Assembly (NCBI GenBank): GCA_013399855.1
Contig: VXAY01002085.1
Location: forward strand, 475,668 to 539,667
DNA: 64,000 nucleotides
Direction: 5' to 3'
Source: Oxyruncus cristatus
Taxonomy: Eukaryota; Chordata; Aves; Passeriformes; Cotingidae
Part shown: piece after piece, positions 47,441 through 58,600 of the stretch
Position numbering within the stretch: position 1 is the first letter of the stretch
How the letters are laid out: every line of letters begins with the position of its first letter
Made by a program: the position numbers and the translations under genes
Notes under the pieces: generated by a model
Told to the model about the DNA's origin: nothing
What the model saw: the letters and a program-made list of their open reading frames with translations, nothing else
The model's database searches: none

Positions 47441-49570
47441 AGTGACTGTATATGTATTTACCTTTTTATTGACATGGAAATCCACACAGATCTTGAGTGC
47501 ATTTTTCCTTTTTCATTATTTTTTGTGCACCAGGAAACCATTTGGCCCTAAGAAAATACAGTAGCCAAGTTGCAGCTGCTTGGAGCAGTTTCCCATTAAA
47601 TGTAATGGCACTAAAGTGGAAGTGCCAAGGGCCATTATGCACTGACAGTATAGTCAAGAAAAGTACCCATCTGCAGAAAACATGCAGCAAGGTAGAAACA
47701 GAGCAATGAAATATCCATGAAAGCAGTTGGAGCCTCAGGACAAGAAAAACAAGTGATTTGCTGCAGTGCTTAGCAACAAAAGGCGAGATTTGAACAGTTA
47801 TTTGGTCTTTCATAGTTACAAGTGTAGTATGGAGTGAGCAATATTGCCTTTGGCACAGATCCCTCTCCCCACTGTAATGTTCTCTTCCTCTCTAGAAATC
47901 CAGATCCCCACATGTGCAATCACAGTCTCATCATGAGAAATAAGAACTGAACTATAAAAGGCTGTTCCTGTATGAATCCTCCACGCCTCAGCTCTTAGTG
48001 TTATAACAAAACTCCTTAAAAGGAGCTAAATCAGAAAAGCAAAAACAATGTGCAAAGACAAAGCACCAAAAGTTTTATCTTTAGAGCAATGCTGAATAGA
48101 AACAGTTGTTAAATGTAGAAGCCTCATTATATGAATGTTCTAGCTCCTGCTTTACATGGCATATTAGTAGCACCTGCTAAACCTGAAATCTTATTGTTCA
48201 CTAACAGATCAGTTAGATAAAGAAGCATGCCTTGGTTTGATTCTGCCTTTTCTAGTGTATTCAACAATATCTCTCATATTGTTGACTGTGATATGAAAGT
48301 TCATATATGGTCAAGCACAGGGCTGCAGAATGGAGAAAACAGGATAAATGGTAGTTTAAAGTACAGTTGAAGAGGGAAAATAGCAGTTTACATCTTTTTA
48401 AGTCTTTTCTGAGAGTGAAAATGCTGGTGCAATAAAGGAGTGGAAGTTGCATCAATAAATATTTACCAAAAAAGAGATTAAATTTTGCTTAGAGCAAAAC
48501 CTGATTTTTCCTAGCTGCAGCATGCTGAATTTTAGTAAATCAGTCATCCTGTCCTACCAGTTTGAATTCCATGTTAGTTTTATCACTGCTATTAGAATCA
48601 CACAGCAGACTTCTCTAGCATCAGTGAGCATTGTCTTTTATTGGTCCCCAAACCTGTTGCACAAATGGTGAAGTCCCACACAATGCCTTAAATAAAATTT
48701 AAAAAAGCACACATCCTTCTTATCTCTCCCAGCTTTTCTTCAATAAATTCTTAAAATATGTACGTTCAATCCATCAGATGCTCAGCAATTGATTAGAAGG
48801 TGCATCCAATTTTCTGGAGTAGCTGAAGAATTGCTTTGAACAGTATAGTTTGCATGATTTAGAACCATAGTGGCTCATTATTAGTCCTTCGTATTTTCAT
48901 CAGGTAACGGTAGCTTTTACTTCCACTTTTTCCGCTCAGTCTAGCTGTTCTCCCTCTTCTTAAATATTGCTCTTTCTCTGTGGTTTGTGTCTTGTTAAGC
49001 TTCTCTTTGAAATTCTGGTGTCTATTTCGATCATTATTATTACATCACCTTGTTATTTAATTCTCACCTACTCTCCATTATGTTTTTTCCTCTTGTTCTT
49101 CTACTTTTTCAGAAAAAAAAAAACAAAACCCAAAACACAAAAGAAGTAAAAAGAAAAGACGCGGAAGGGCACCAACAAGAAACACAATCCCAAATATCTT
49201 AAAAAATGTGCAAATGAAAGACTACCTATTAATTGAAACTCAGATGTCCACCCATACATGTGAATTGTAGTGAGACAAAAATAAAACTCTTTCAGAAATA
49301 TCTGTCTTTAAAAATACATTACTGCAACAGCAGTGGACTAAAAAGGAATTTGGGAGTAAGCAGCAAGCTCTGGTTCAAAATATTTATATGGCTAAAGTCC
49401 AAGTTTACAAAATATCATAAACAAAAAAGTGTACACATTAACCAGAATTTTGCTGTGGTTTTGTGTGCTTTGTTTCAATGGCCAATGACAGCAGTTGATT
49501 AGTTGCATATAAAGCAAGGAATTGAAATGCAAAGTGATGTAAATAAAAAATATTAATCCCTGTCAGGGTT
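47441..49570. other. AT-rich non-coding sequence
   Basis: No gene, RNA or repeat family is seen. The 115-codon minus-strand frame at 47466-47813 shows no domain. Confidence 0.55.
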
Positions 49571-49587
49571 TTTAGTAAAAGAATTCC

Positions 49588-49681
49588 AAAAAAAAGCAGT
49601 TTAAACCTAGGATTCTTTTTTTTTTTTTTTTNCTTCGGGGTTTTTTTAAAAAAAAATCAAAAAAAAAAAAGTTTAAACCAT

Positions 49682-49725
<44 letters not shown>
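49588..49725. repeat. Poly-T/poly-A tract with an N and an imperfect duplication
   Basis: T runs flank an N at 49632, and the block 'aaaaaa..gtttaaacc..gg' followed by a T run occurs twice (about 49588-49631 and 49658-49725). Such a homopolymer with a near-duplicate and a single N looks like a badly resolved assembly join. The poly-Lys frame on the minus strand is an artefact. Confidence 0.9.
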
Positions 49726-49726
<1 letters not shown>

Positions 49727-51369
49727 AGAAAAGGACGAGCATCCAGTGAATTAAAGCCCCACTACACCTTTCCAGCACATTGCACTGTGCGTGCATGGTC
49801 CTGTGATCTGAAGACAGTGGGTATGACTCAGAAAACCTTTGCCTCAGAAAGCTTGTGAGGCTGCTCCTGGATTCAAGTGATTTGAAGTTAATGGGGTTCA
49901 GGTACTGACAATGGTGTCTCTTTCTGATGCCTACCTTAGATCTGAGCTGCTCTTAGGAACAAGTCTACCAGAGGAAATCCTGTGTTACAACTAGCTTTTT
50001 GTTCTCCCTTTTTCAGTTCACCCAGGATGCCACATGAGATGAGAAGGGGCACTACTTCTGTGAAACAGTGAGTAGCCCAGTAGTGTTCAGTCCCGTGTGA
50101 TGTGAAATTATGGTACACCCAGGTTGAGAAGTCAAACTTCTGAAAAACCGCATATCCTGCGTACTGATTCTACATTTCAGCTTAATATCATTAAATTTCT
50201 GAAATGAAATTATTCTAAATGATTGCACAATTAATAATTCTACTGTTCAGCAATACAAACACTTAAACTGCAAAGGCAGGAAATGTGATCTTCTCTTCCA
50301 CAGAACAATTTGACCAAGGTTGGAACTAGGCAGCATTTTTTCATTCTCAAGAAACTCTAGTTGCCTGTAATTATTATAACTTTTTGTTAATCCACACAGT
50401 GAAAATATTTTTATATAATCAGACCATAATTCACCATTATATTCAATCATATAATTAATTTACATTCTCATGAAAGGATTTTCTGTGTGCTTAAAGTTAA
50501 GTAGCTGTTTAAGCAGTAAGCAAGGAAAAGAAACAAAACCTTAAAGTGAATATAAAAAAAAGCCAAGGTTTTTAAACAGAATATTTAATTAAACAATGAA
50601 ACCTTCTGCCACAAGACGTTACACTTTGGATTTCTTTTTATACAATTTCAAAGAGAGACTAGACAAGCAATGTTGGAAAAATCCCTGTAAGTTTTTTTTA
50701 ATATTTTAATAAAATATTAGTTATAAAAAAACTTCCCATTGAACCTCCATTTTTCAGAGTCAGAAGATTTATACATCGAGGAAGTTCCACTCCACGATTA
50801 CCCTGTTCTTGTGTTCTGCTCAGAGCATCTTTCGGCCACAGCCAAAATCTGTGGAGCTAGAAGAATTGTTATATTAATGAACTATTTGGCCTTGTGATGG
50901 ACATAACACTACCCTCCTCTTGTTGTATTGGTGATTTAATTACAATCACCTGCACAGAGATCTTCAGAAATTAAAAACACCAGTCCTTGTCTACATGAGA
51001 GATTTAATTTGCATTCTTCTCTCATTCACTGCTTTTACTCATGTGGTTTTAATATAACACCTTACTTTAAAAATTATTGCATTTAACTGATATTACTACT
51101 AATTTTCTTTTACTGATGTATTTTTCCTTATATAGATTGTTTGGATATTGATGTATTTAAGGACTGATGATGCATTCTTCATGGGGAGGGGAAGATATAG
51201 CTTACATATAATCTTGTGCATTTGTTCTCCCTGAAATGCATGACAACAAGCTGTGGATAATTAAGTACTTTAAAAATATTTTTTAAAAATTAAGTTTATT
51301 GTGCATTCTATACTTTTCATTAAGCTCCTTTGTTAGATTTCTGATCAGTGTAAACACGATGACAGAGCA
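49726..51369. other. AT-rich non-coding sequence
   Basis: Nothing recognisable apart from a 9-bp-stem AT hairpin at about 50700-50720. Confidence 0.6.
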
Positions 51370-51590
51370 TTTGAGGGAAGGGACATCTGAAGGTCACTTG
51401 ACCCAACACCCTTGCTTACACAGGGCCATCCAGAGCTGATTGCTCACGACCATGTCTAGATGATTTTTTAAGATCTCCAAAAAGGGGGACCCCACAAATT
51501 CTTTGTGCAACCCGTGCTAGGGCTCACTCACCCTTCCATTGAAAGAATGGTTCCTGATGTCCAGACAGACCCTCCTGTGTTTCAGTTTGG
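51370..51590 (-). mobile_element. CR1: Older CR1 LINE, 3' part, minus strand (left of a nested copy)
   Basis: 'gggacatctgaaggtcactt', 'cagggccatccagagctg', 'gaccatgtctagatgat' and 'cctcctgtgtttcagtttg' follow the CR1 3' region in reverse. It breaks off exactly where a second CR1 starts at 51591 and resumes at 51991. Confidence 0.85.
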
Positions 51591-51990
51591 TCACAGAATA
51601 CGCTGAGCTGGAAGGGACCCACAAGGATCATCAAGTCCAACCCTTAGCCCTGCACAGGACCATCCCCAAGAGTCCCACCATGTGCCTGAGAGTATCATTC
51701 AAACTCTTCTTGAAGTCCTTCAGGCTTGCTGCTGTGACCACTTCCCTGAGAAGTCTGTTCCAGTGCCCAGAAACCCTATGGGTGAAGAACCTTTTCCTAA
51801 TATCCAACCTAAACCTCCCCTGACACAACTTCAGGCCATTCCCTCAGATCCTGTCACTGGTCACGACAGAGAAAAGATCGATGTCTGCCTCTCCTCTTCC
51901 CCTCACAAGGAAGTTGTAACTGCGATGGGGACTCCCTCAGTCTCTTCTTCTCCAGGCTGAACAGACCAAGTGCTGTCAGCTGCTCCTCAT
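51591..51990 (-). mobile_element. CR1: Younger CR1 LINE nested in the older one, minus strand
   Basis: Starts 'tcacagaatacgctgagctg', the reverse of the CR1 terminus, and runs about 400 bases. The minus-strand frame at 51631-51828 encodes GRFRLDIRKRFFTHRV followed by HWNRLLREVV, the ORF2 C-terminal signature. Both sides continue one older CR1 in register, so this is a clean insertion of a 5'-truncated copy in the same orientation. Confidence 0.9.
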
Positions 51991-52200
51991 CCTGCCACTC
52001 GGCACCATTGAAAGGAGCCTGACCCCATCCTCTCTACACCCTCCCTGCAGGTGGTTATGCATGTTAGGATTCTCCTGAGCCTCCACTTCTCCACGCTGAG
52101 CAGTCTTTGCTCTCCCAGCTTTTCCTCATATGTGAGGTTCTGCAGTCTCTTAATTTTCTTAGGGGCTCTGTGCTGGGCTCTCTTCAGCAAACAAGAACTG
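51991..52200 (-). mobile_element. CR1: Older CR1 LINE, minus strand (right of the nested copy)
   Basis: 'cctgccactcggcaccattg' picks up the CR1 register lost at 51590. 'gagcctccacttctcc', 'agcttttcctcatatgtgag' and 'ctgtgctgggctctcttc' then follow in the usual order. Homology fades near 52200. Confidence 0.85.
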
Positions 52201-53200
52201 TCAAAGTCATTTAGAAGCTCAAAGGTGGAAGTTGAGTTCTTAACTTTCTTAAGCTTTCTTGAAAATCCTGTAGACACCTACTTTTAGACACCTAAATTCC
52301 TTTGAGTGTCTTACTGTAATGTCCTTAGTATTTAATTAAAATTATACTGAGTTCAAAAGAAGGTTTTTAGTCATGTGGCCTTTCTACATTGATAAGTAAA
52401 CTTCCTTTTTTCTTCTTTTCTGCAAAGTAAGTAGCATATAATGCAAAAACTATGCAGTATTTTAGATGAGAGCTTTCTTGACACGAGAACACAACTGAAT
52501 ACATTTTTATAGGGCAAGCATCTTTATGACTTAGACATACTGTCCATGATATTTTACATCATTCTGCCCATGTATTTTCGCAGTTATATTAATAGCAAAA
52601 AATCAATTTTAATTCCTAATTGCTAGGGCTAGGGGGTATAATCCTTTACTGAAAAACAAAATAGAGTAAATCAAGCTTCTAAATGTCTAGCTGTGAATGT
52701 AACCACTGCAACTTCATTGTATTTTGATTAAAATAATTCTCCGTCTCTTGGTTTTCACAAAATAATGGGTAAGGTTTTTCTAAATAAGATGATGTCTAAA
52801 TCATTTCTGTATCTTTGCAGATTTTTACATAGTGTGGTCTCTGAATGTAATCAATATTTATACAATACCTGTTAGTACAAGAATATCTTTCATAGTTTAG
52901 CAGCTCTAGATAACACATTATTTGTGGCGTAGTCTAGGGATTGTATTTTATACAATTTAGATTAGGAAGATAAAACAATTTTCTCAAAGTAATAAACAGA
53001 TGAGAATGAAAAGTATCTGGAACACGGGTTTTTGGGTTTCTTTGACGTGTATATTTTTATTTTTAATTGACTGGATTTTGGTAGAATTTGCCATTCTTTG
53101 TACTAACAGCTTTACCTGTGTCAAAGCTTTGCATTCAATGACTTCTGAAAAACTCTTAAAATTTTTTCATGCAGTCTACTCTAACTCTTTCAGTTTACAC
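52201..53200. other. AT-rich non-coding sequence
   Basis: No gene or repeat is recognised. Confidence 0.6.
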
Positions 53201-53752
53201 TGAATCACAGGATTTGCTGAGTTGGAAGGGACTCATCAGGATCATCAAGTCCAACTGCTGGCCCTGCACTGGGCACCCAAAGAGTCACACCGTTTGCCTG
53301 AGAGTGTTGTCCAAACACTTCTTGAGCTCTGTCAGGCTTGGTGCTGTGACCACTTCACTGGAAAGCCTGTTCCAGTGCTCAAACACCCTCTGGGGGAAAA
53401 CCTTTTTCCGGATATCCAACCTAAACCTCCCCCGACTCAGCTTCATGCTGTTTCCTTGGGTCCTCTCACTGGTCATGAGAGTGAAGAGATCAGTGCCTGT
53501 CCCTTCTCTTCCCCTCATGAGGAAGTTGTAACTGCAGTGAGGTCTTCTCTTCTCCAGGCTGAACAAACCAAGTGGCTTCAGCTGCTCCTCAGAAGGCTTC
53601 CCCCCAGACCCTTCCTCTTGGCCTCCTCTGGATCCTGTTTAACACCATAACATCTTTTTTATACTGTGGTGCCCAAAACTGCACATAAGTACTCGAGGGG
53701 AGGCCACAGCAGTGCAGAGTAGAGCAGGACAATCACCTCCTCTGATGTAGAA
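53201..53752 (-). mobile_element. CR1: CR1 LINE 3' region, minus strand
   Basis: Begins 'tgaatcacaggatttgctga' and extends about 550 bases through the C-terminal ORF2 block (minus-strand GRFRLDIRKKVFPQRV followed by HWNRLSSEVV at 53285-53566) into the upstream 'gctgaacaaaccaagtgg' and 'gtggtgcccaaaactgcac' region. Same subfamily and orientation as the copies at 51.6 and 55.1 kb. Confidence 0.92.
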
Positions 53753-55069
53753 CCTGAAGTGGCAGCAACCCACTACTGGAATTCTTCTGGGAATATTTAC
53801 TATAACTTGGTATCTGACAATTTCATACCATCTTGACTCTTCAAGCAAGAATTGTGATTTGTTTAGCTTGGTTTTAAATGGTAGGGCTTTTGAGAGAGCC
53901 ATCTTAAGGGTTGACTGCATGCTTAAATTTTTTCCTTGACTCTAAAAAGATGCAACTTTTTTTTTTTAAATGTTGTCCTTGTAGTATTAGAGAGTAAATG
54001 TTTGTCAAGTGATTTGCCTTTAAATGTTTCAAGTAGATGCATAAGCCTGAGAAATCCATTGGAAACAATCCCCAGAGTGCATTTACTACTTGTACATCAA
54101 ATCGAAAGGTCTACTTTTAAAACAGACATTGTAAATCCTGAGATACAAAGCAGGTATTGCTTTTCTGCTTAGTTTCATGGTTTCAGCAAGTTCCTGGGAA
54201 CATTTAGCAAAATGGTCGTGGTAAATTATACGGGTATATTTTGGTTAATTCTTATTGGGAAAGCTTTGCAGTTTAAACTGATTCATGTGGCATGGGTATT
54301 GGCACAGTTATGCTGATCACACTGAAAGCTTTTTACCTGTAGTTTTCATTGACTCTATATATGTTAAAAGCACTCAGTGTTTGATATATCAGCTTTCCTC
54401 CAAAAAATTTCTGTAGCCTCTATTTTTCTGGTGTCCTTTTCAAATGAAGCTGATGTCTCAGTCTCAGACTCCTTCAGAATGCTCAGAAGAATTAATTCCC
54501 AAACAAATATTAAGACTGAAAATCAGTATATTTTCTTGTGCTGGAAAACAATACCCTGAAACACACTACTTGTCTGGACAATGACATTCAAAAGTAAAGA
54601 AACATAGAGCACAATTAAAAAAAAAAGCATATTCCACTTTTAGCCTCCATGCCCTCTATCTCCTTCCCTGTGCCTGAAGACACAATAAGATGTTTAAGGC
54701 AGCAAGAGTTTGGGGTTTTTGTGTGTGTTTTGGTTGTTTCTTTCCCTGTTCATGTTTTTTAGTTTTTCTTTGGGATTGGAGAGATCATTTGGTTAGGACA
54801 GAGCACACAGGAATCCACCAGTGAGGTTCATGTGCAGCTGGTGTACTGTAAGTTGCACACCCTGTAAGCTGCCCTTACATGAAGGAGTGCAATTGGAACC
54901 ACACCAAACTGTTTGAGCACCTTCAATGATTTTCACTTAAAACCACAGGATGGCAGCCCTGAGGAAGATATGGCAATATAGCTTTTCTTTTCACCCCATG
55001 GTATGATTTACTGAGGTAAGAACAACTTTTACTCCAAGTGCTTAACCAGCATATTTTTAGACATTTTTA
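53753..55069. other. AT-rich non-coding sequence
   Basis: No gene or repeat family is recognised. Confidence 0.6.
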
Positions 55070-55685
55070 GGGACTCAAAAGGATCATTGAGTCCAACTCC
55101 TGGCAGGACACCCCAAGAATCACACCGCATGCCTGAGAGTGTTTCCAAATTCTTCTTCAACTCTGTCAGCCTTGGTGCTGTGACTACTTCCCTGGGGAGC
55201 CCTGTTCCAGTGTTCAACCATCCTCTGAGGAAAAAACCTTTTCCTGATATCCAGCCTATACCCCTCCTGACTCAGCTTCGTGGAATTTCCTTCGGTCCTG
55301 TCCCTGGTCGCCACAGAGAAAAGATAAGTACCTGCCCGTCCCCTTCTCCTCATGAGGAAATTGTAACTGCACCCTAAGTCTCCTCTTCTCCAGGCTGAAC
55401 AGATGAAGCACCCTCAGCCACTCCTCATAAGGCTTCCCCTCCAGACCCTTCACCACCCTTGTGGCCTCCTCTAGACACCCTCTAATAGCTCAATATCTTT
55501 CTTATATTGCAACACCCAAAACTGCCACAATATTCAAGGTGAGGCCACCCCAGGTCAGAGCAGAGCAGGACAATCCCCTCCCTTGACCGGCTGGTGATGC
55601 TTTGCCTGATGCCCTCCAGGACACGACTGGCCCTCCTGGCTGCCAGGGCACTGCTGACTCATAGTCAACTTGCCGTTGAGGCATA
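55070..55685 (-). mobile_element. CR1: CR1 LINE 3' region, minus strand, lacking its terminus
   Basis: Starts inside the CR1 tail ('gggactcaaaaggatcattg') without the octamer end. It runs about 615 bases to 'catagtcaacttgccgttga', the longest young CR1 copy here. Minus-strand frames hold GYRLDIRKRFFPQRM followed by EHWNRAP. The 3' terminal bases are lost or too diverged to see. Confidence 0.9.
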
Positions 55686-58600
55686 TGCACAGTTAAAAAA
55701 ATTGGTTTATTATACGGTATTTCAAATTAGTGGTACAAGTTTCCTCTTACATCAAACCTAAGCTGCATTATAAAATAACTTGGGGAATGTGTTTACCACA
55801 AAAAAGCAAAATCTTATGGGTTCTACTTCATTATTGTTACTGTAATGTGGTCTGTCCAGTGGGACAGAGACCCTTTTTCCCTCCAGTGTCATGATAAGCA
55901 TATCTATACTGTGCTTTCATCAGCTTGATTCAAAACACTTTGACAGTCCTGTTTCATCAGCTATAAAAATAAAATAATCACTGTGGATAAAAAATCAACA
56001 CTTCATTTCCTGTAAAGAATGGAGTAAAAAGAAAATGAGGACTTATAGAGCTCAACACAGCGGCTCTCTTGATTTAAGGGAAAATTTAGACCTCTTGCTC
56101 TGAGCCTCTTGTTTAGGCACAGAGTGAGGCAAAGCATGTATTCTATTTGAACACCAACATCATATCAGGCTCCACTGACATATAATATCAGGAAAATCTC
56201 CCTGCAATAGGCTAAAATGTGTCGGAGTTCCTAGTTTAGACGTGGTTGTAGCTATATGTGAGGGTAGCTTCCCAAGGGAGCCCTGGTTGGCAAAATGCAG
56301 CTGCTGTGGCTCAGGCAGCTGTTTGCCCTTGAAAGCTTCAGTTGAGGAAGTGGGGCTTTGCACAGAGAGCAAAGCAACCAGTGAGGGCACTGCTAAGTTT
56401 AAACCCCTGCATCTGATGAGAACCAGCACCTTCTTCAGAAAACCTATCACCATTCCTACCTAAAATAGATGCAAGAAACAACTGTCTCCTGAATTTTAGC
56501 TTTTCATCATGTTCTAGGGAGGAGAAAAACACCCAGCAACACAGTATTTGAAATTTAATGTAGAAGTTTAGATGACAAGCAAAACAGAATTTAAATGGAT
56601 AGAGGATAAATCCTAAGTTTAGGTACCCATAGTACATAAATTTGTTTATTAACTGAGGCCTCTAGAGTAGGAACCTACTTGTGGCAGATCCCCATCTAGT
56701 TATGATGAGTGGACAATACATTTCTGGTGAATCCATTACGGCAAAGCCTCTCTCTATGGACTACAGGTAAAGGTAATGCCTTACCTAGCTGCCCCAGTAA
56801 GGAAAGTAACAGTGGGTAAGAAAACTGGTGGATCTGGAACTCCACTGATGTGTATATGGTCAAATAAAATAAAAAATACATATCTTTCTATGATGTAGCA
56901 ACAAATCAGTTTGTAGTTTTTTCCCCAAAAAGAAAAAAAGTTTGATAAGCCAGAAGTAATAAGTGATGGTTTTATTAGTTTTGCTTTGTTGCAATATTTA
57001 AAATTATGAATAAAGAATACATTAAAAGTTTCTAAGTAGGGTGCCTCATATATGCTGTATTCAGAGGAATTATTTTCTCTGTCTGAAAAGACAGTTTTTC
57101 ATAGTCAAAATCCTTTGTAAATACCAGTGAAACTGTAGAAGGGTGCAAAACCTCATTTAGGCTGTTCAGTGTGTAATATATTTTCATGTTCATCTTACAT
57201 TTAATGTTTTGAAATTTGTCAAAACATTAACATCAGATTTTTCATTACATTTCTCTATGTCATGTCATAAGCATTTTTAGATTTTATTTTTACTTTTTAA
57301 TTCCACTTTCACAGAACATTGCAAAATATTAAAATTACTGAAAGGAGGAGAATAACCAGCTCTCTTGCCCTTTACTGTAGTATTTTGGGCAGCAGTGCAT
57401 ATGACTCACAGCTAATAATGTTGAGTACAGCAGCTAATTGTGTGAAATGTTCCATTTCTTGGAATAGGGACATTACATTTATTGTCATCTGCTCTATTGG
57501 GTCTTGAAGTGAGGCTATTCTCTTTTTAAGGGAACTATATCTGTATATTAATTTATTACATCTTGTATGAGAGTACTCTAGATTTACACATTGATTTACA
57601 TTCCTCAAAAGCTTTATGCGTGAACGTTTGCCTCTTTTCTGATAAAAGTTAAAATTTTGCTGTTTCATAGAAGTAACTAATTTCAATAGAATATACATGT
57701 TGACTTCTTTATTTTTAATACAGGACTCAGCATTTCAAGGTCAACACAAGGGAAGTTATTTCTTATGTAAAATCATAACTGATTATTTTTATTGCATTAG
57801 AGAAGGTATTAAAATGTTCGGAAGATGGAAAATCAAGGAATGGTTTGGGGGTGGTGGTATTTTAGTTTTGTTTGTTTTTCATGTTTGTTTTTTTTTCATG
57901 AGACAAAAAATAAGTGAAATGTGAAATTAGAGATGCCTAGAGAAAAATACATTTTAAAACTTAAATCTTAAATGAATAGTTCACACTGAGAAATTAAATT
58001 GTAACTTAGTCTATTAAATATTTTCTCAATATATCTCTTATAGGAGGAAAGGAAGAAAAGAGACAGAATAAGGAAGCTTGAATTTCAGATGTCTCTTCTG
58101 AAGAATATTTTTCATGGCATAAAAGGAATTGTTCAAATGTTTATGATTTCTGACAATTTAGTCTTAATTATAAATAACAACTTGAATTAGATACACTATC
58201 AATACATCATGAATCCAAGCTGCACAGTCTGTTTTATAACCTGATTTGGCAGATTCTGTCAAGCATAGTGTTTCCCACCATGAGTCAGTGGACTGCTAAT
58301 GGGAGCTTGTAAATACTTATTTGCTGGTCCTAGTAATACTTGCTTAAAAATCAGAGTTTTTTTAGTTAAATTGGCCAATTGGCTCTGGAATAGATCTTCT
58401 TGCTATAGTTTCATTAAAATATGCTTAACTTAAATATGGTGTCCAGCCAGCTGGCATCTAATTCCTTAGGGTCTTCTGCTAGGCATGCTTGAAGTAGTGG
58501 GAGGGTAGAGACTGCTTTTGATGCAAATAGTCTGCAAGTTGCAGAAAAACACTTCTGTCTGGAGAAATACAACTGCTTGCTGTCATAATATGGAGAAAGG

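Noticed and set aside
53169..53650. Plus-strand open frames of 120 and 142 codons
   Set aside because: They are antisense to the CR1 copy at 53201-53752.
57372..57698. 108-codon minus-strand frame with Lys-rich text
   Set aside because: No domain, splice context or conservation evidence; expected by chance in AT-rich DNA.
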